DNA from: Rhodospirillaceae bacterium
Lineage (GTDB): Bacteria; Pseudomonadota; Alphaproteobacteria; Rhodospirillales; Casp-alpha2
Reading direction: 5' to 3'
DNA length: 49,094 nt
Assembly (NCBI GenBank): GCA_002706405.1
Contig: PALN01000003.1
Coordinates: 1-49,094 of the forward strand
Shown in pieces: positions 25,146 through 33,887 of the stretch. A program made the position numbers and the translations under genes. The notes beneath the pieces were generated by a model, which did no database searches, was not told where the DNA came from, and worked only from the letters and a program-made list of their open reading frames with translations. Positions within the stretch are counted from its first letter, which is position 1; every line of letters begins with the position of its first letter.

Positions 25146-26224
25146 CCGACGGTTAAACGGCTGATGGCCGCGTCTGTTTCTTTCGCCAGCCGCGCCATCA
25201 GCTCCGCCGCCGTCTGGCGCCGGGACAACCCGACCCCCTGCCCCGCCCAAAGGGACAGCAAGCCCGGGTCGCCGGCCTTTGCCGCCGCCGTGCGCATGGG
25301 CCGGGTCAAGGCGTTCTGCCACGGGAAAGGCAGGGGCGCGGCCTCGGCCCCGTCGCCTTCCATCATCGCCATGAAGCGGTTCTCGATGCCGCGGGCGAAG
25401 CGGCCGGAAAAGGCCTCGGTGATCCGCGTCTGTTCGGGCTGGGCGGCCAGCATGGCCGCCTTGTAGCATTCGGGTGTGCCGGCCTCGTCACAGGTCAGGA
25501 AGGCCGTGCCCATCTGCACCGCCTGGGCGCCGAGCGCCAGGGCGGCGGCAATGCCCCGCCCGTCCATGATGCCGCCGGATGCGACCACGGGCAGGGAAAC
25601 GGCATCCACCACCTGTGGCACCAGGGCCAGGGTGCCAATCATCGCCGCCTCGAACGATCCCACGAAGGTGCCCCGGTGGCCGCCGGCTTCCGCCCCTTGG
25701 GCGACCACGGCGTCGACTCCCAGCCGTTCCATGGCGACGGCCTCCGCCGGCGTGGTCACGGTGCCCATGACGAAGGTGCCGCGGGCCTGAAGGGCGCGCA
25801 CGGCCTCCTCCGGCACCAATCCAAACGTGAAGCTGAACACCTTGGCGCCGCTTTCAAGGGCCACGGGGAAATTCCGCTCGAAGGTATCCGCCATGGTCTC
25901 AGGCAAAGTCGGTTCCGGCGCGCCGACCTCGGCCCCGGCCCGCGCGACGGCGGCGACCGTGGCCTCTGCTCCCTCTGGGCGCGGCGGCACCGGTTGCGGT
26001 GCGAACAGGTTGACCCCGAAGGACCGATTGGTCTGGCCCCGGACCTTTTCGACCGCACCCCGAAGGGCCTCCGGCGTCAGATAGGTCGCGCCCATGGATC
26101 CCAGGCCGCCCGCTTCGGACACGGCGACCACCAGTTCCGGTGTGTCGCTGCCGCCCGCCATGGGGGCCTGGATCACGGGCGCGGTCATTCCCAGGCGGGT
26201 CATCAGGGCGGTTTGGGCAGGCAT
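25130..26224 (-). CDS. nitronate monooxygenase family protein
   Basis: A 364-residue FMN TIM-barrel enzyme of the 2-nitropropane dioxygenase family. VIQAPMAGG and ELVVAVSEAGGLGSMGA open the protein. VVAQGAEAGGHRGTF contains the conserved histidine, and GGIMDGRGIAAALALGAQAVQMGTAFL is the phosphate-binding end. It oxidises alkyl nitronates or detoxifies propionate-3-nitronate; related enoyl-reductases share this fold. GGAGG precedes ATG 26224. It converges on the Old Yellow Enzyme gene, another flavoenzyme. Confidence 0.9.
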   Translation of the reverse strand: MPAQTALMTRLGMTAPVIQAPMAGGSDTPELVVAVSEAGGLGSMGATYLTPEALRGAVEKVRGQTNRSFGVNLFAPQPVPPRPEGAEATVAAVARAGAEVGAPEPTLPETMADTFERNFPVALESGAKVFSFTFGLVPEEAVRALQARGTFVMGTVTTPAEAVAMERLGVDAVVAQGAEAGGHRGTFVGSFEAAMIGTLALVPQVVDAVSLPVVASGGIMDGRGIAAALALGAQAVQMGTAFLTCDEAGTPECYKAAMLAAQPEQTRITEAFSGRFARGIENRFMAMMEGDGAEAAPLPFPWQNALTRPMRTAAAKAGDPGLLSLWAGQGVGLSRRQTAAELMARLAKETDAAISRLTVGQAAR

Positions 26225-26370
26225 GGCGGTCCTCCAGCATTGGATGAGCGCCCGAGAATACTACCGCCGCGACCAGGACGGAAATCGGATTCCGCGGATT
26301 GTCCCGACCTGGCGCAGCATTTACTGCCGCCCCTTTTCGGGCATTGGAGCCGGTGCGAAATTTTAACTTG

Positions 26371-26391
26371 TGCAACTGATAATCATTTGCA
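26371..26391. promoter_or_regulatory. Fur-type palindrome upstream of the DUF2325 gene
   Basis: A 21-base dyad centred at 26381: TGCAA, then TGATAATCA in the middle, then TTGCA, with only the pair at 26376/26386 mismatched. The core GATAATCATT is identical to part of the classical Fur box. It is about 100 bases upstream of the DUF2325 ATG. Confidence 0.65.
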
Positions 26392-26489
26392 TAATCAGCG
26401 CCAACGGTCCCTGGGGATAGGGCGCAAGGCTGGCCGGCGACCGGCAGCCGCCCGCATCCCCATCCAACCCATCGGAGACGAACGCACCC

Positions 26490-27701
26490 ATGTGCGAGCT
26501 TTGCGGCAACGACGATCTTCATCTACATGCCACGGCACGGCGCAAACGGCTGTGGGAGATGACCCCCGGGTGGCAGTGCTCGATCCTGGGGACATGCCTG
26601 ACCCTGGCCGATTTGCGCGCCCTGTCCCGCAAGCTGCCGCTGAAGACTCGCCCGGGATTCCCTGTCGATTATCAACTTCACGGCTTTTTCGTGAAAGAAG
26701 CCGATCAACCCGGGCGCGCGGCCAAGATGCTGACCAAGCTTTTGGACCGCAAACATGCGGCGGCGATCCGCCGCCTGCGCGGGGTCAAGGATGCCAAAGG
26801 CCTGGAAGACGCCTGGGTCGAGGCCCTGGCCGCCGGCGACATTCCCGGCCCCTACTGGGCGATCCTCAGCCACCCCGCCGCGACCACGGATCTGTCGGAA
26901 CGCATGTTCGCCGACGTTCACATGCTGTCCCATTTGGTCGGTGCCTCCAACCGGGGGGACATCCGCCGCCTGACGGATCTGGAGGAAGAAAACGCCGGCC
27001 TGCGCGACAAGATCGCCAAGCAGCAAAACCATCACCGCCAGCGCCTGGACGAGAAGGAAAAGCAGATCAACGAGCTGCGCGACCGGCTTCAACACGCGCC
27101 CGAGCGCGCCATTCGCATTGCCGCCCCGGCGGTTCTGGACAGCGATGGTGCCTGCACCTCGGTCCCGGCCCTGCAGGGCGAGCTTCGCCACATGGAAATT
27201 CGCGCCGCCCAAACCGATGCCACCCTGCGCGGGCAGCGCAGCCGCATCGACGAGCTGTCACGGCTGGTCGAAAGTCTGCTCGACGAGAACCGATCCCTGG
27301 AAACGGCCCTGGTCCGCGAACGGGAGAACGGACTTGCCGGTGACGCCTGTGACACCTCCTGTCCCTTCGATCTCAGCGGCCGTTGCCTGCTTTACGTCGG
27401 CGGCCGCCAGCAGACCGTGCATCGCCTGAAATCCCTGGTCGAGGCCTGGAACGGCCAGTTCCTCCACCATGACGGCGGCCTGGAGAAATCCATCAACGAA
27501 CTGGCCGGCGCGGTGGTCAAGGCCGACGCCGTGGTATTCCCCACGGACTGCGTCAGCCACGATGCGGCGCTGCAGGTCAAACGCCTGTGCCGCCAGTCCA
27601 TGAAGCCGTTTGTGCCGCTGCGCAGTTCGGGCGTCGCCTCGTTCGTCGCCGGGTTGCGCCAAGGGCTGGAAAGCTTTGACGCCATGGCCGGAGCAGATTG
27701 A
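26490..27701 (+). CDS. DUF2325-domain protein with Cys-rich N-terminus and coiled coil
   Basis: A 403-residue protein in three parts. The N-terminus MCELCGNDDLHLHA and a downstream C-x4-C (29, 34) look like a metal- or heme-binding site. A long coiled coil spans about residues 155-290. The C-terminal DUF2325 domain (about 300-395) begins RCLLYVGGRQQTVHRL and has conserved CVSHDA. Function is not established. It sits next to an imelysin operon, a bfd gene and an iron ABC importer and has a Fur-type palindrome upstream, so a role in iron or heme homeostasis is inferred. The next gene starts 5 bases after its stop. Confidence 0.8.
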   Translation: MCELCGNDDLHLHATARRKRLWEMTPGWQCSILGTCLTLADLRALSRKLPLKTRPGFPVDYQLHGFFVKEADQPGRAAKMLTKLLDRKHAAAIRRLRGVKDAKGLEDAWVEALAAGDIPGPYWAILSHPAATTDLSERMFADVHMLSHLVGASNRGDIRRLTDLEEENAGLRDKIAKQQNHHRQRLDEKEKQINELRDRLQHAPERAIRIAAPAVLDSDGACTSVPALQGELRHMEIRAAQTDATLRGQRSRIDELSRLVESLLDENRSLETALVRERENGLAGDACDTSCPFDLSGRCLLYVGGRQQTVHRLKSLVEAWNGQFLHHDGGLEKSINELAGAVVKADAVVFPTDCVSHDAALQVKRLCRQSMKPFVPLRSSGVASFVAGLRQGLESFDAMAGAD

Positions 27702-27706
27702 GCCCG

Positions 27707-28165
27707 ATGCGCGCCTTCGCCGCCCCATCGACCTTCCTGGACCTACCTTTCGGCGAACAGTTGATGCTGTGGGGCATCCGCCTGTGGATGCGCGGCTTCC
27801 ATGACGCCAGCCCCGACCAGACGATTCTTCGCACCGGGTTCAAACTGGCCGGGGTGCCCGACGCCCATTCTGTGCTCGACGGCCTGATGACCGTCATCAC
27901 CACAGCGGCCACCGATACCATCGACATTCGATGCCCCGACTGCCCCGACATCAGCGTGGACGAGCATCTGCTGATGGACGTTATCGCAGGCCTGCAATCC
28001 CCCGGCAGCGGCGGTAGCACCCTGTTCGCCTGCCGCCTGCCCCCGACCGCGCGACGGGCCGGGATGGAATTGGCAGGGCATCTCGCCGCCCTTTTTTCCG
28101 GTGCGGGGCTGTGGATCCGGCCCCGCCAGCGGGTCCGCAACCCGGGCACCCCGACGATTCATTGA
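27707..28165 (+). CDS. hypothetical protein paired with DUF2325
   Basis: A 152-residue cytoplasmic protein with no domain I recognise. It begins MRAFAAPSTFLDLPFGEQLMLWGIRLWMRG and has a DIRCPDCPDIS stretch with a C-x2-C near residue 87, and a C-terminal basic tail. A TTG start at 27698 overlapping the DUF2325 stop is possible; ATG 27707 is used, with GGAG 13 bases upstream. Tight spacing implies co-expression with the DUF2325 protein and hence with iron status. Confidence 0.75.
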   Translation: MRAFAAPSTFLDLPFGEQLMLWGIRLWMRGFHDASPDQTILRTGFKLAGVPDAHSVLDGLMTVITTAATDTIDIRCPDCPDISVDEHLLMDVIAGLQSPGSGGSTLFACRLPPTARRAGMELAGHLAALFSGAGLWIRPRQRVRNPGTPTIH

Positions 28166-28261
28166 CCTGATTTCGCGATCTCATTCGTCTTATTAGCGAA
28201 ACCCCTGCGGGAATAAGCCGCCACGGCGCCTTAGAAACGCAACACACCAAAGGAGACCCAG

Positions 28262-29539
28262 ATGAAACGCTTCACATCCGCATTCGCCGTCGGCTGCATG
28301 CTGGCGGCCACGGCGTTCGGCGCGACGCCCGTCCGCGCGGCGGACCCGGCAAAGGTACTCGACACCTATGCCGACATCGCCCATGCCATGTACGAGGACG
28401 CCCTGCTGACGGCCGAAACCCTGCAAGGCACCATTGCCCAGTTGGTCGCCGCCCCCTCGCGCGCGACGCTGCTGCGCGCCCGCGCCGCCTGGATCGCCGC
28501 GCGCCAGCCCTACCAGCAGACGGAAGGCTTCCGCTTCGGCAACGCCGCCGTCGACGACTGGGAAGGCAAGGTCAATGCCTGGCCGCTCGATGAAGGGCTG
28601 ATCGACTACGTCGACACGTCCTACGGCAAGGAATCCAAGGACAATCCCTTCTACACCGCCAACGTCATCGCCAATCCGTCCTTGCGCCTGGGCGGCAAGA
28701 CCATCGACGCGTCCAAGATCACGCCCGATCTGATCGCGACCACGTTGCACGAAGTCGACGGCGTCGAAGCCAATGTCGCATCGGGCTATCACGCCATCGA
28801 ATTCCTGCTGTGGGGACAGGACCTTAACGGCACCGGCCCCGGTGCCGGCAACCGGCCGCACACGGACTTCGACACCAAGAACTGCACCCATGGCAATTGC
28901 GACCGCCGGGCCCAGTACCTGACGGCGGTGACCGAACTGCTGATTTCAGACCTCAAGGACATGGTCGCCCAATGGGCACCCGGCGGGGCGGCGCGCGCCG
29001 CCGTGACCGCCGACAAAGCCAAGGGTATCGGCACCATCATCAAGGGTCTGGGCAGCCTGTCCTATGGCGAGCTGGCCGGCGAGCGCATCAAGCTCGGCCT
29101 CATGCTCCACGATCCCGAGGAAGAGCATGACTGCTTCGCCGACAACACCCACAATTCCCACTACTTCGACCAGGTCGGCATGATGGCCATCTATGCCGGC
29201 CGCTATGCCCGCATCGACGGCTCCGTCGTCCAAGGCCCGAGCCTGGCCGACCTGATCACCGCCAAGGACCCCAAGCTTGCGGCCAAGATCAATACTGCCC
29301 TCGGCGTCACCCTGGCCCGCATGCAGGTCATGAAGGACACGGCCGACCGCCGCGTCATGGCCTATGACCAGATGATCGGCGAAGGCAATGCCGCCGGAAA
29401 CAAGATCATCCAGGACGTGGTTGACGGTCTGGTCGCCCAGGCCAAGGCGATCGAGAGCGCGATGGCGCCGCTGGGCCTTTCCGGCGTGTCCTTCGAAGGC
29501 TCCGACAGCCTTGACAATCCGACCGCCGTGTTCAAATAG
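28262..29539 (+). CDS. imelysin-family periplasmic iron-uptake protein (GxHxxE type)
   Basis: A 425-residue exported protein with a signal peptide (about 1-27, cleaved after VRAA). Imelysin domain with AWIAARQPYQQTEGFRFG near residue 77-93 and the signature GYHAIE (175-180) in front of FLLWGQDLNGTGPG. IrpA-like imelysins are linked to iron acquisition in many Gram-negatives. AAAGGAGA lies 8 bases before ATG 28262. It heads an imelysin / DUF1111 / imelysin / DUF1513 operon; a very stable hairpin follows its stop codon. Confidence 0.9.
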   Translation: MKRFTSAFAVGCMLAATAFGATPVRAADPAKVLDTYADIAHAMYEDALLTAETLQGTIAQLVAAPSRATLLRARAAWIAARQPYQQTEGFRFGNAAVDDWEGKVNAWPLDEGLIDYVDTSYGKESKDNPFYTANVIANPSLRLGGKTIDASKITPDLIATTLHEVDGVEANVASGYHAIEFLLWGQDLNGTGPGAGNRPHTDFDTKNCTHGNCDRRAQYLTAVTELLISDLKDMVAQWAPGGAARAAVTADKAKGIGTIIKGLGSLSYGELAGERIKLGLMLHDPEEEHDCFADNTHNSHYFDQVGMMAIYAGRYARIDGSVVQGPSLADLITAKDPKLAAKINTALGVTLARMQVMKDTADRRVMAYDQMIGEGNAAGNKIIQDVVDGLVAQAKAIESAMAPLGLSGVSFEGSDSLDNPTAVFK

Positions 29540-29552
29540 CAGGGGGAAGAAC

Positions 29553-29590
29553 GGGCGGCGGTTTCCGCCCTCCACCGGAAACCGCCGCCC
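29553..29590 (+). terminator. intercistronic hairpin after the first imelysin gene
   Basis: GGGCGGCGGTTTCC (29553-29566), a 10-base loop and GGAAACCGCCGCCC (29577-29590) form a perfect 14-bp stem 13 bases after the stop codon. No T-tract follows, so it may act as a partial terminator or as a 3' mRNA stabiliser that raises expression of the first gene over the rest of the operon. Confidence 0.65.
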
Positions 29591-29645
29591 CCCCGATCCG
29601 GCCGAAGACGGCCACCCGTCGCCTGACAAAGGATACCTGCCCAAG

Positions 29646-31154
29646 ATGTTACCGGCCGCCCGCTGGGCCAGCGTTGCCGCCTTGGTGGTGTTGACCGCCG
29701 GCGCCCCCGCTGCGTCCGGAGACAGGGAACGGGCGGTCGTCAAGCCGGCCACGGACTTCACCAAGGCCGAGGCCTACGAAGCCATGTCGGGCGGGGCCGC
29801 CACCTCGCGAAAGGCCGTCAACGCCGACGCATTTTCCCATTCGTCGGCCAATCTGCCTTTTTCCCAGGAATTGGATTTCAAGGTCGGCAACGGCTTCTTC
29901 CGCCGGCTCTGGGTGTCCTCCCCGGCGTCGACACGGTCCGCCGACGGCCTGGGCCCGCTGTTCAATGCCCGATCCTGCCAGCGCTGCCATCTGAAGGACG
30001 GACGCGGTCATCCGCCCCGGGCCAACTGGCCCGACGACAGCGCCGTGTCCATGTTCCTGCGCCTGTCGATCCCGCCCGAGACCGAAGCGCAGAAGAAACT
30101 GCTGGCCGAGCTGCGCGCGCCCGTCATCGCCGAGCCGACCTACGGCACCCAGCTACAAGATTTCGCGGTCCAGGGCATCGAGCCGGAAGGCCGCATGCAT
30201 ATCACCTATACCGAGGAGCCGGTCAGTTTAAGCGACGGCACGGTGGTCCGCCTGCGCCGTCCCGCCTACACGATCACCGATCTGGCCTACGGCCCCCTGC
30301 ATCCCCAAACCCGGGTTTCGCCCCGCGTCGCGCCGCCGATGATCGGCCTGGGCCTTCTGGAAATGATCGACGAGGCCGACATCGTTCGAAGTGCCGACCC
30401 CGAGGATGCCGACGGCGACGGCATTTCCGGCCGCGTCCAACGGGTGTGGGACAAGGAAGCCGGCAAACCGGCCCTCGGCCGGTTCGGCTGGAAAGCCGGC
30501 GACCCGACCGTGCGCCAACAGTCAGCCCACGCCTTCGCCGCCGACATCGGCCTGTCCAACCCTATCGTCCCGGCCCATTGGGGCGACTGCACGGCGGCAC
30601 AGACCGCCTGCCGCACGGCGCCCGACGGCGGCACCATGCCCGATACCGACAACCCCACCGCAGACGGCATGGAGGCCTCGGAAAAAATTCTCGCCCTGGT
30701 CACCTTCTACGCTCGCAATCTGGCCGTGCCCAAACGGCGCGATGTCGATGATCCCCAGGTTCTCGCCGGGAAAAAGGTGTTCTACGACAGCGGCTGCGCC
30801 GCCTGTCACCGGCCCAAATTCGTGACCCGCACGGACCCCGCGCGGCCCGAACATTCCCACCAATTGATCTGGCCCTATACGGATATGTTGCTGCACGACA
30901 TGGGCGACGGCCTGGCCGACGGCCGCCCCGAAGGCCTGGCCGACGGCCGTGAGTGGCGCACGGCACCGCTGTGGGGCATTGGTTTGACCAAGGTCGTCAG
31001 CGGCCACACGTTCTTCCTGCACGACGGCCGCGCCCGAAATCTGCTGGAAGCCATCCTGTGGCACGGCGGCGAAGCCGAGGCCGCGCGGGAAACCGTTCGA
31101 AATCTACCCACAAAGGAGCGGGAGGCCCTGCTCGCCTTCCTGAATTCATTATGA
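29646..31154 (+). CDS. di-heme c-type oxidoreductase (DUF1111, thiol-oxidoreductase family)
   Basis: A 502-residue exported protein with an N-terminal hydrophobic signal (about 5-24) and two c-type heme sites, CQRCH (111-115) and CAACH (384-388). A DADGDGISGR stretch (254-263) looks like a calcium-binding loop, and TAPLWGIGL near the C-terminus is a DUF1111 landmark. These proteins resemble MauG/cytochrome-c peroxidases and always sit with imelysins in such operons; periplasmic iron redox chemistry is inferred. The next imelysin ATG overlaps its stop codon by 4 bases (ATGA). Confidence 0.88.
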   Translation: MLPAARWASVAALVVLTAGAPAASGDRERAVVKPATDFTKAEAYEAMSGGAATSRKAVNADAFSHSSANLPFSQELDFKVGNGFFRRLWVSSPASTRSADGLGPLFNARSCQRCHLKDGRGHPPRANWPDDSAVSMFLRLSIPPETEAQKKLLAELRAPVIAEPTYGTQLQDFAVQGIEPEGRMHITYTEEPVSLSDGTVVRLRRPAYTITDLAYGPLHPQTRVSPRVAPPMIGLGLLEMIDEADIVRSADPEDADGDGISGRVQRVWDKEAGKPALGRFGWKAGDPTVRQQSAHAFAADIGLSNPIVPAHWGDCTAAQTACRTAPDGGTMPDTDNPTADGMEASEKILALVTFYARNLAVPKRRDVDDPQVLAGKKVFYDSGCAACHRPKFVTRTDPARPEHSHQLIWPYTDMLLHDMGDGLADGRPEGLADGREWRTAPLWGIGLTKVVSGHTFFLHDGRARNLLEAILWHGGEAEAARETVRNLPTKEREALLAFLNSL

Positions 31155-32215
31155 CCGCTCATCGCCCACTGCTGCGTCCGGCCACGATCCTGACCGCCCT
31201 TCTGCTGGCCGTTACTCTGGCGTCACCCGCACGTGCCGCCGACACCATCGACTACGGCGCGATCAATGCCGCCATCGTCAAGGATCACCTGCTGCCTCGC
31301 TACCATGCCTTCAGCGAAAAAACGGCGGCGCTTGTCGACGCCGCCGGGAACCTGTGCCCCGCCCCAGAGCCGGCCGCATTGGCCGCCGCCCGCGAGGCCT
31401 TCCATGGCGCCCTGGATGCCTGGCAGGAAGTCGAACACCTGCGCCAAGGTCCGGCGGCAACGGCCGACACCCATATCCGCGTCAAGTTCTGGCCCGACCG
31501 CAAAAGCCTGGTCGACAAGCACCTGGCGCGCCTGATGGCGAACAAAAACGGCAATACTCTGAAGCCCGACAGCTTCGCCCATGTCTCCATCGCCGTGCAG
31601 GGATTCCCGGCGCTGGAACGCCTGCTGTTCGCCACGGACGCAGCGGCGGCATTGAAAGCCGGCGGCGGGCCGGTCACACCCTGCGCCGTGGCCAAGGCCA
31701 TCGCCGTCAACCTGCACGCCATCGCCGCTGACCTGGAAGCGCGTTGGATGAAGGATCCTGCGGCGGGCCGCCCGGCCAAACGAGTTACGACGGATCTGTT
31801 CAACGACCTGGCAACGGGCCTGGGTGCCGTCGCCGAATTGAAGCTGGGTGCGCCCCTGGGCACCGACGGAAAGACCAGGTCCCGCCGGGCGGAAAACTGG
31901 CTGAGCAAACGGTCGCTGCGCAACGTGGTCCATAATCTGGTCGCCCTCGAAGACCTCTACGACGGCCTCGCCACCGCGCAAGGGGCCCATATCGGCAAAG
32001 GCGAGGACGACCTGATCCGCCATCAGTTCGCCTATCTGATCACGTATGCCCGCGATCTGGGCCCGTCCATCGCGGCAGTGCTCGAGACCGAGAAAGGGCC
32101 GCTTCGCCTCAAGGTGATGAAAAGCGACATTCAGGACCTGCACGAATTGGTGGTCGTCAATGTGTCCGATGCCCTCGACCTCATCCTCGGCTTCAATTCC
32201 CTGGACGGAGACTGA
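31151..32215 (+). CDS. second imelysin-family protein (GxPxxE variant)
   Basis: A 354-residue exported protein with a signal peptide ending near PARAA (28-30). The imelysin fold is suggested by AFHGALDAWQEVEHLRQGP and the region around residues 150-160. At the GxHxxE position it reads GFPALE (151-156), so the histidine is proline. It may bind a different ligand from the first imelysin or act structurally. The start overlaps the DUF1111 stop codon by 4 bases, and the DUF1513 gene follows after 2 bases. Confidence 0.87.
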   Translation: MTAHRPLLRPATILTALLLAVTLASPARAADTIDYGAINAAIVKDHLLPRYHAFSEKTAALVDAAGNLCPAPEPAALAAAREAFHGALDAWQEVEHLRQGPAATADTHIRVKFWPDRKSLVDKHLARLMANKNGNTLKPDSFAHVSIAVQGFPALERLLFATDAAAALKAGGGPVTPCAVAKAIAVNLHAIAADLEARWMKDPAAGRPAKRVTTDLFNDLATGLGAVAELKLGAPLGTDGKTRSRRAENWLSKRSLRNVVHNLVALEDLYDGLATAQGAHIGKGEDDLIRHQFAYLITYARDLGPSIAAVLETEKGPLRLKVMKSDIQDLHELVVVNVSDALDLILGFNSLDGD

Positions 32216-32217
32216 TC

Positions 32218-33351
32218 ATGGATATGGCGCGGCGAACCCTGCTCGGCATTGGCGCCGGTGGTCTGGTCTTTCTCACGGCACCAAGCGTCTGGGCGGCCAC
32301 AAGCGGCCCGCGTTATCTGGGCGTGCGGCGGTTGGGCGACGGGCGGAGCGCTCCCTTCCGTTTCGCGGCCTGCGTCGCCGATGCCAACGGCCGCATCCTG
32401 CGCCAGGTCGACCTGCCTGCGCGCGGCCATGGCTTCGCTGTCCGTCCCGACGGCAAGACCGCCGTCGCCTTGGCGCGGCGGCCCGGCACCTTTGCCGCGG
32501 CCTTCGCCATCGACGGTGACGGCCCTGCCCGGGTGTTCCACGCCCCCGCCGGGCGCCACTTTCAAGGCCATGCGGTGTTCGAGCCCACGGGCCGCCACCT
32601 GTTCGCCACGGAAAACGATTTCGACAACGCGCGCGGCTGCATCGGGGTTTATGACGCCGCCGACGGGTTCAAACGCGTGGCCGAACTGCCGAGCCATGGC
32701 GTCGGCTGCCACGAACTGGTGCTGATGCCGGATGGCCAGACCGCCGCCGTCGCCAACGGCGGTATTCTGACCCATCCGGACAGTGGCCGCGCCAAGCTGA
32801 ACCTGGGCACCATGCGCCCGAACCTGGCCTACGTGGACCTGCGATCCGGCAACCTGCAGGACACCATCGGCTATCCCGACCACCGCCGCCACAAGCTGAG
32901 CATTCGCCACCTCGCCGCCTTCGACGACGGGCGCGTGGTCTTTGCCTGCCAGGACCAGGGACCGACCTTTGACGGCCTGCCGCTGGTCGGTCTGCACCGC
33001 CCCGGATCGGGACGGATCGCGGACCTGCAAGCGCCCGAAGCAACGACCTTGGGGCTCAACGGTTATTGCGGCTCCGTCGCCGTCGATCGGGGCGGCGTTC
33101 TCGCCGCCGTCAGCGCGCCGCGCGGCAACCGGGTGCTGTTCTGGAACACCCAGACGGGCGACCTGTCCGGCAGCCTGGCGATCGCCGACGGCTGCGGCTT
33201 GGCCCCGGGGCCGGCCAAGGGCAGTTTCGTGCTGACCAGCGGGATGGGGGCCTTTCTGATCGGCGGGCCGACCCTGCCCACCCCCGCCGCCCCCGCAGAC
33301 GGCGCCCCTTGGGACAATCACCTGTTGGCCGTACCGGACAGGCATGCGTAG
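32218..33351 (+). CDS. DUF1513 beta-propeller-like periplasmic protein
   Basis: A 377-residue exported protein. MARRTLLGIGAGGLVF has a twin-arginine-like signal. The body repeats short strands typical of a seven-bladed propeller, with blades such as GHAVFEPTGRHLFATEND and GVGCHELVLMPDGQTAAVANGG, diagnostic for DUF1513. It is the last gene of the imelysin operon and is conserved in that place in other bacteria; function is unknown, presumably periplasmic iron handling. ATG 32218 has GGAG about 8 bases upstream. Confidence 0.87.
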   Translation: MDMARRTLLGIGAGGLVFLTAPSVWAATSGPRYLGVRRLGDGRSAPFRFAACVADANGRILRQVDLPARGHGFAVRPDGKTAVALARRPGTFAAAFAIDGDGPARVFHAPAGRHFQGHAVFEPTGRHLFATENDFDNARGCIGVYDAADGFKRVAELPSHGVGCHELVLMPDGQTAAVANGGILTHPDSGRAKLNLGTMRPNLAYVDLRSGNLQDTIGYPDHRRHKLSIRHLAAFDDGRVVFACQDQGPTFDGLPLVGLHRPGSGRIADLQAPEATTLGLNGYCGSVAVDRGGVLAAVSAPRGNRVLFWNTQTGDLSGSLAIADGCGLAPGPAKGSFVLTSGMGAFLIGGPTLPTPAAPADGAPWDNHLLAVPDRHA

Positions 33352-33416
33352 GGCTCCGAATTAAAAAATGTTCTCAGATGGCCTTGAAAGTCTCGAACGG
33401 CATTCCGATATTGACA

Positions 33417-33447
33417 ATCATTCGCAGAACGAATGATACTCATTATC
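33417..33447. promoter_or_regulatory. two overlapping Fur-type palindromes upstream of bfd
   Basis: ATCATTCG (33417-33424) and CGAATGAT (33430-33437) are perfect arms around CAGAA. A second dyad AATGA-TAC-TCATT (33432-33444) overlaps it, within a 19-mer at 33429-33447 that matches the classical Fur box at 15 of 19 places. The site is 31 bases before the bfd ATG. Confidence 0.7.
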
Positions 33448-33477
33448 AAGAACAAATCGCCATCAGGAACCACGTCC

Positions 33478-33702
33478 ATGTACGTCTGCAATTGCAACGG
33501 AATTACCGAAACCGAAGTCAAGGAAGCGGTGCGTTCCGGCGCCGAAAAGTGGGACGACGTGCATACCTACTTCGATTGCGCACCCTGCTGCGGCAAATGC
33601 GAATGCGAGATTTCCGAAGCGATCTGTCAGGCGCGCCGCGACACCGCCACCGACGACGCCCCCTTGTTCGCGGCACCGGCCGCGTTGGCGACGGCTGGCT
33701 GA
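33478..33702 (+). CDS. bfd: bacterioferritin-associated ferredoxin-like [2Fe-2S] protein
   Basis: A 74-residue protein with the Bfd cluster cysteines C4, C6, C38 and C41 in MYVCNCNGI and CAPCCGKCEC. Bfd delivers electrons to bacterioferritin to release stored iron and is made under iron limitation. ATG 33478 (MYVC) is chosen: an in-frame ATG at 33433 lies inside the Fur-type palindromes and would add 15 atypical residues. No bacterioferritin gene is present in the window. Confidence 0.9.
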   Translation: MYVCNCNGITETEVKEAVRSGAEKWDDVHTYFDCAPCCGKCECEISEAICQARRDTATDDAPLFAAPAALATAG

Positions 33703-33703
33703 C

Positions 33704-33874
33704 ATGTTCCTCTGGCAGGCCCTCAATCCGAAGGCCGTTGTCGCGGCATTTACCGCCCTGTCAAAGGAAACGCGGGACCGCCCCAAGGCCGCCGCTGCCG
33801 TGGAAGACCGCCCGCCCGTGAACGCGCCGACGCTGGGCCTCGTCAATCCCTACGATCCCAACAACCTGACGTAA
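33704..33874 (+). CDS. 56-residue ORF downstream of bfd
   Basis: The frame starts at ATG 33704, one base after the bfd stop codon, and ends at TAA 33872-33874. It encodes MFLWQALNPKAVVAAFTA at the start and VNPYDPNNLT at the end. There is no recognised domain and no separate RBS, so it would depend on coupling with bfd. It is followed after 13 bases by the convergent ABC ATPase gene. Codon third positions are GC-rich as in the neighbours. Confidence 0.5.
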   Translation: MFLWQALNPKAVVAAFTALSKETRDRPKAAAAVEDRPPVNAPTLGLVNPYDPNNLT

Positions 33875-33887
33875 ATTTCCGCTGACC

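Noticed and set aside
28166-28261. Fur box before the imelysin operon
   Set aside because: CTCATTCGTCTTATTAG is AT-richer and partly reminiscent of the bfd dyads but has no convincing symmetry.
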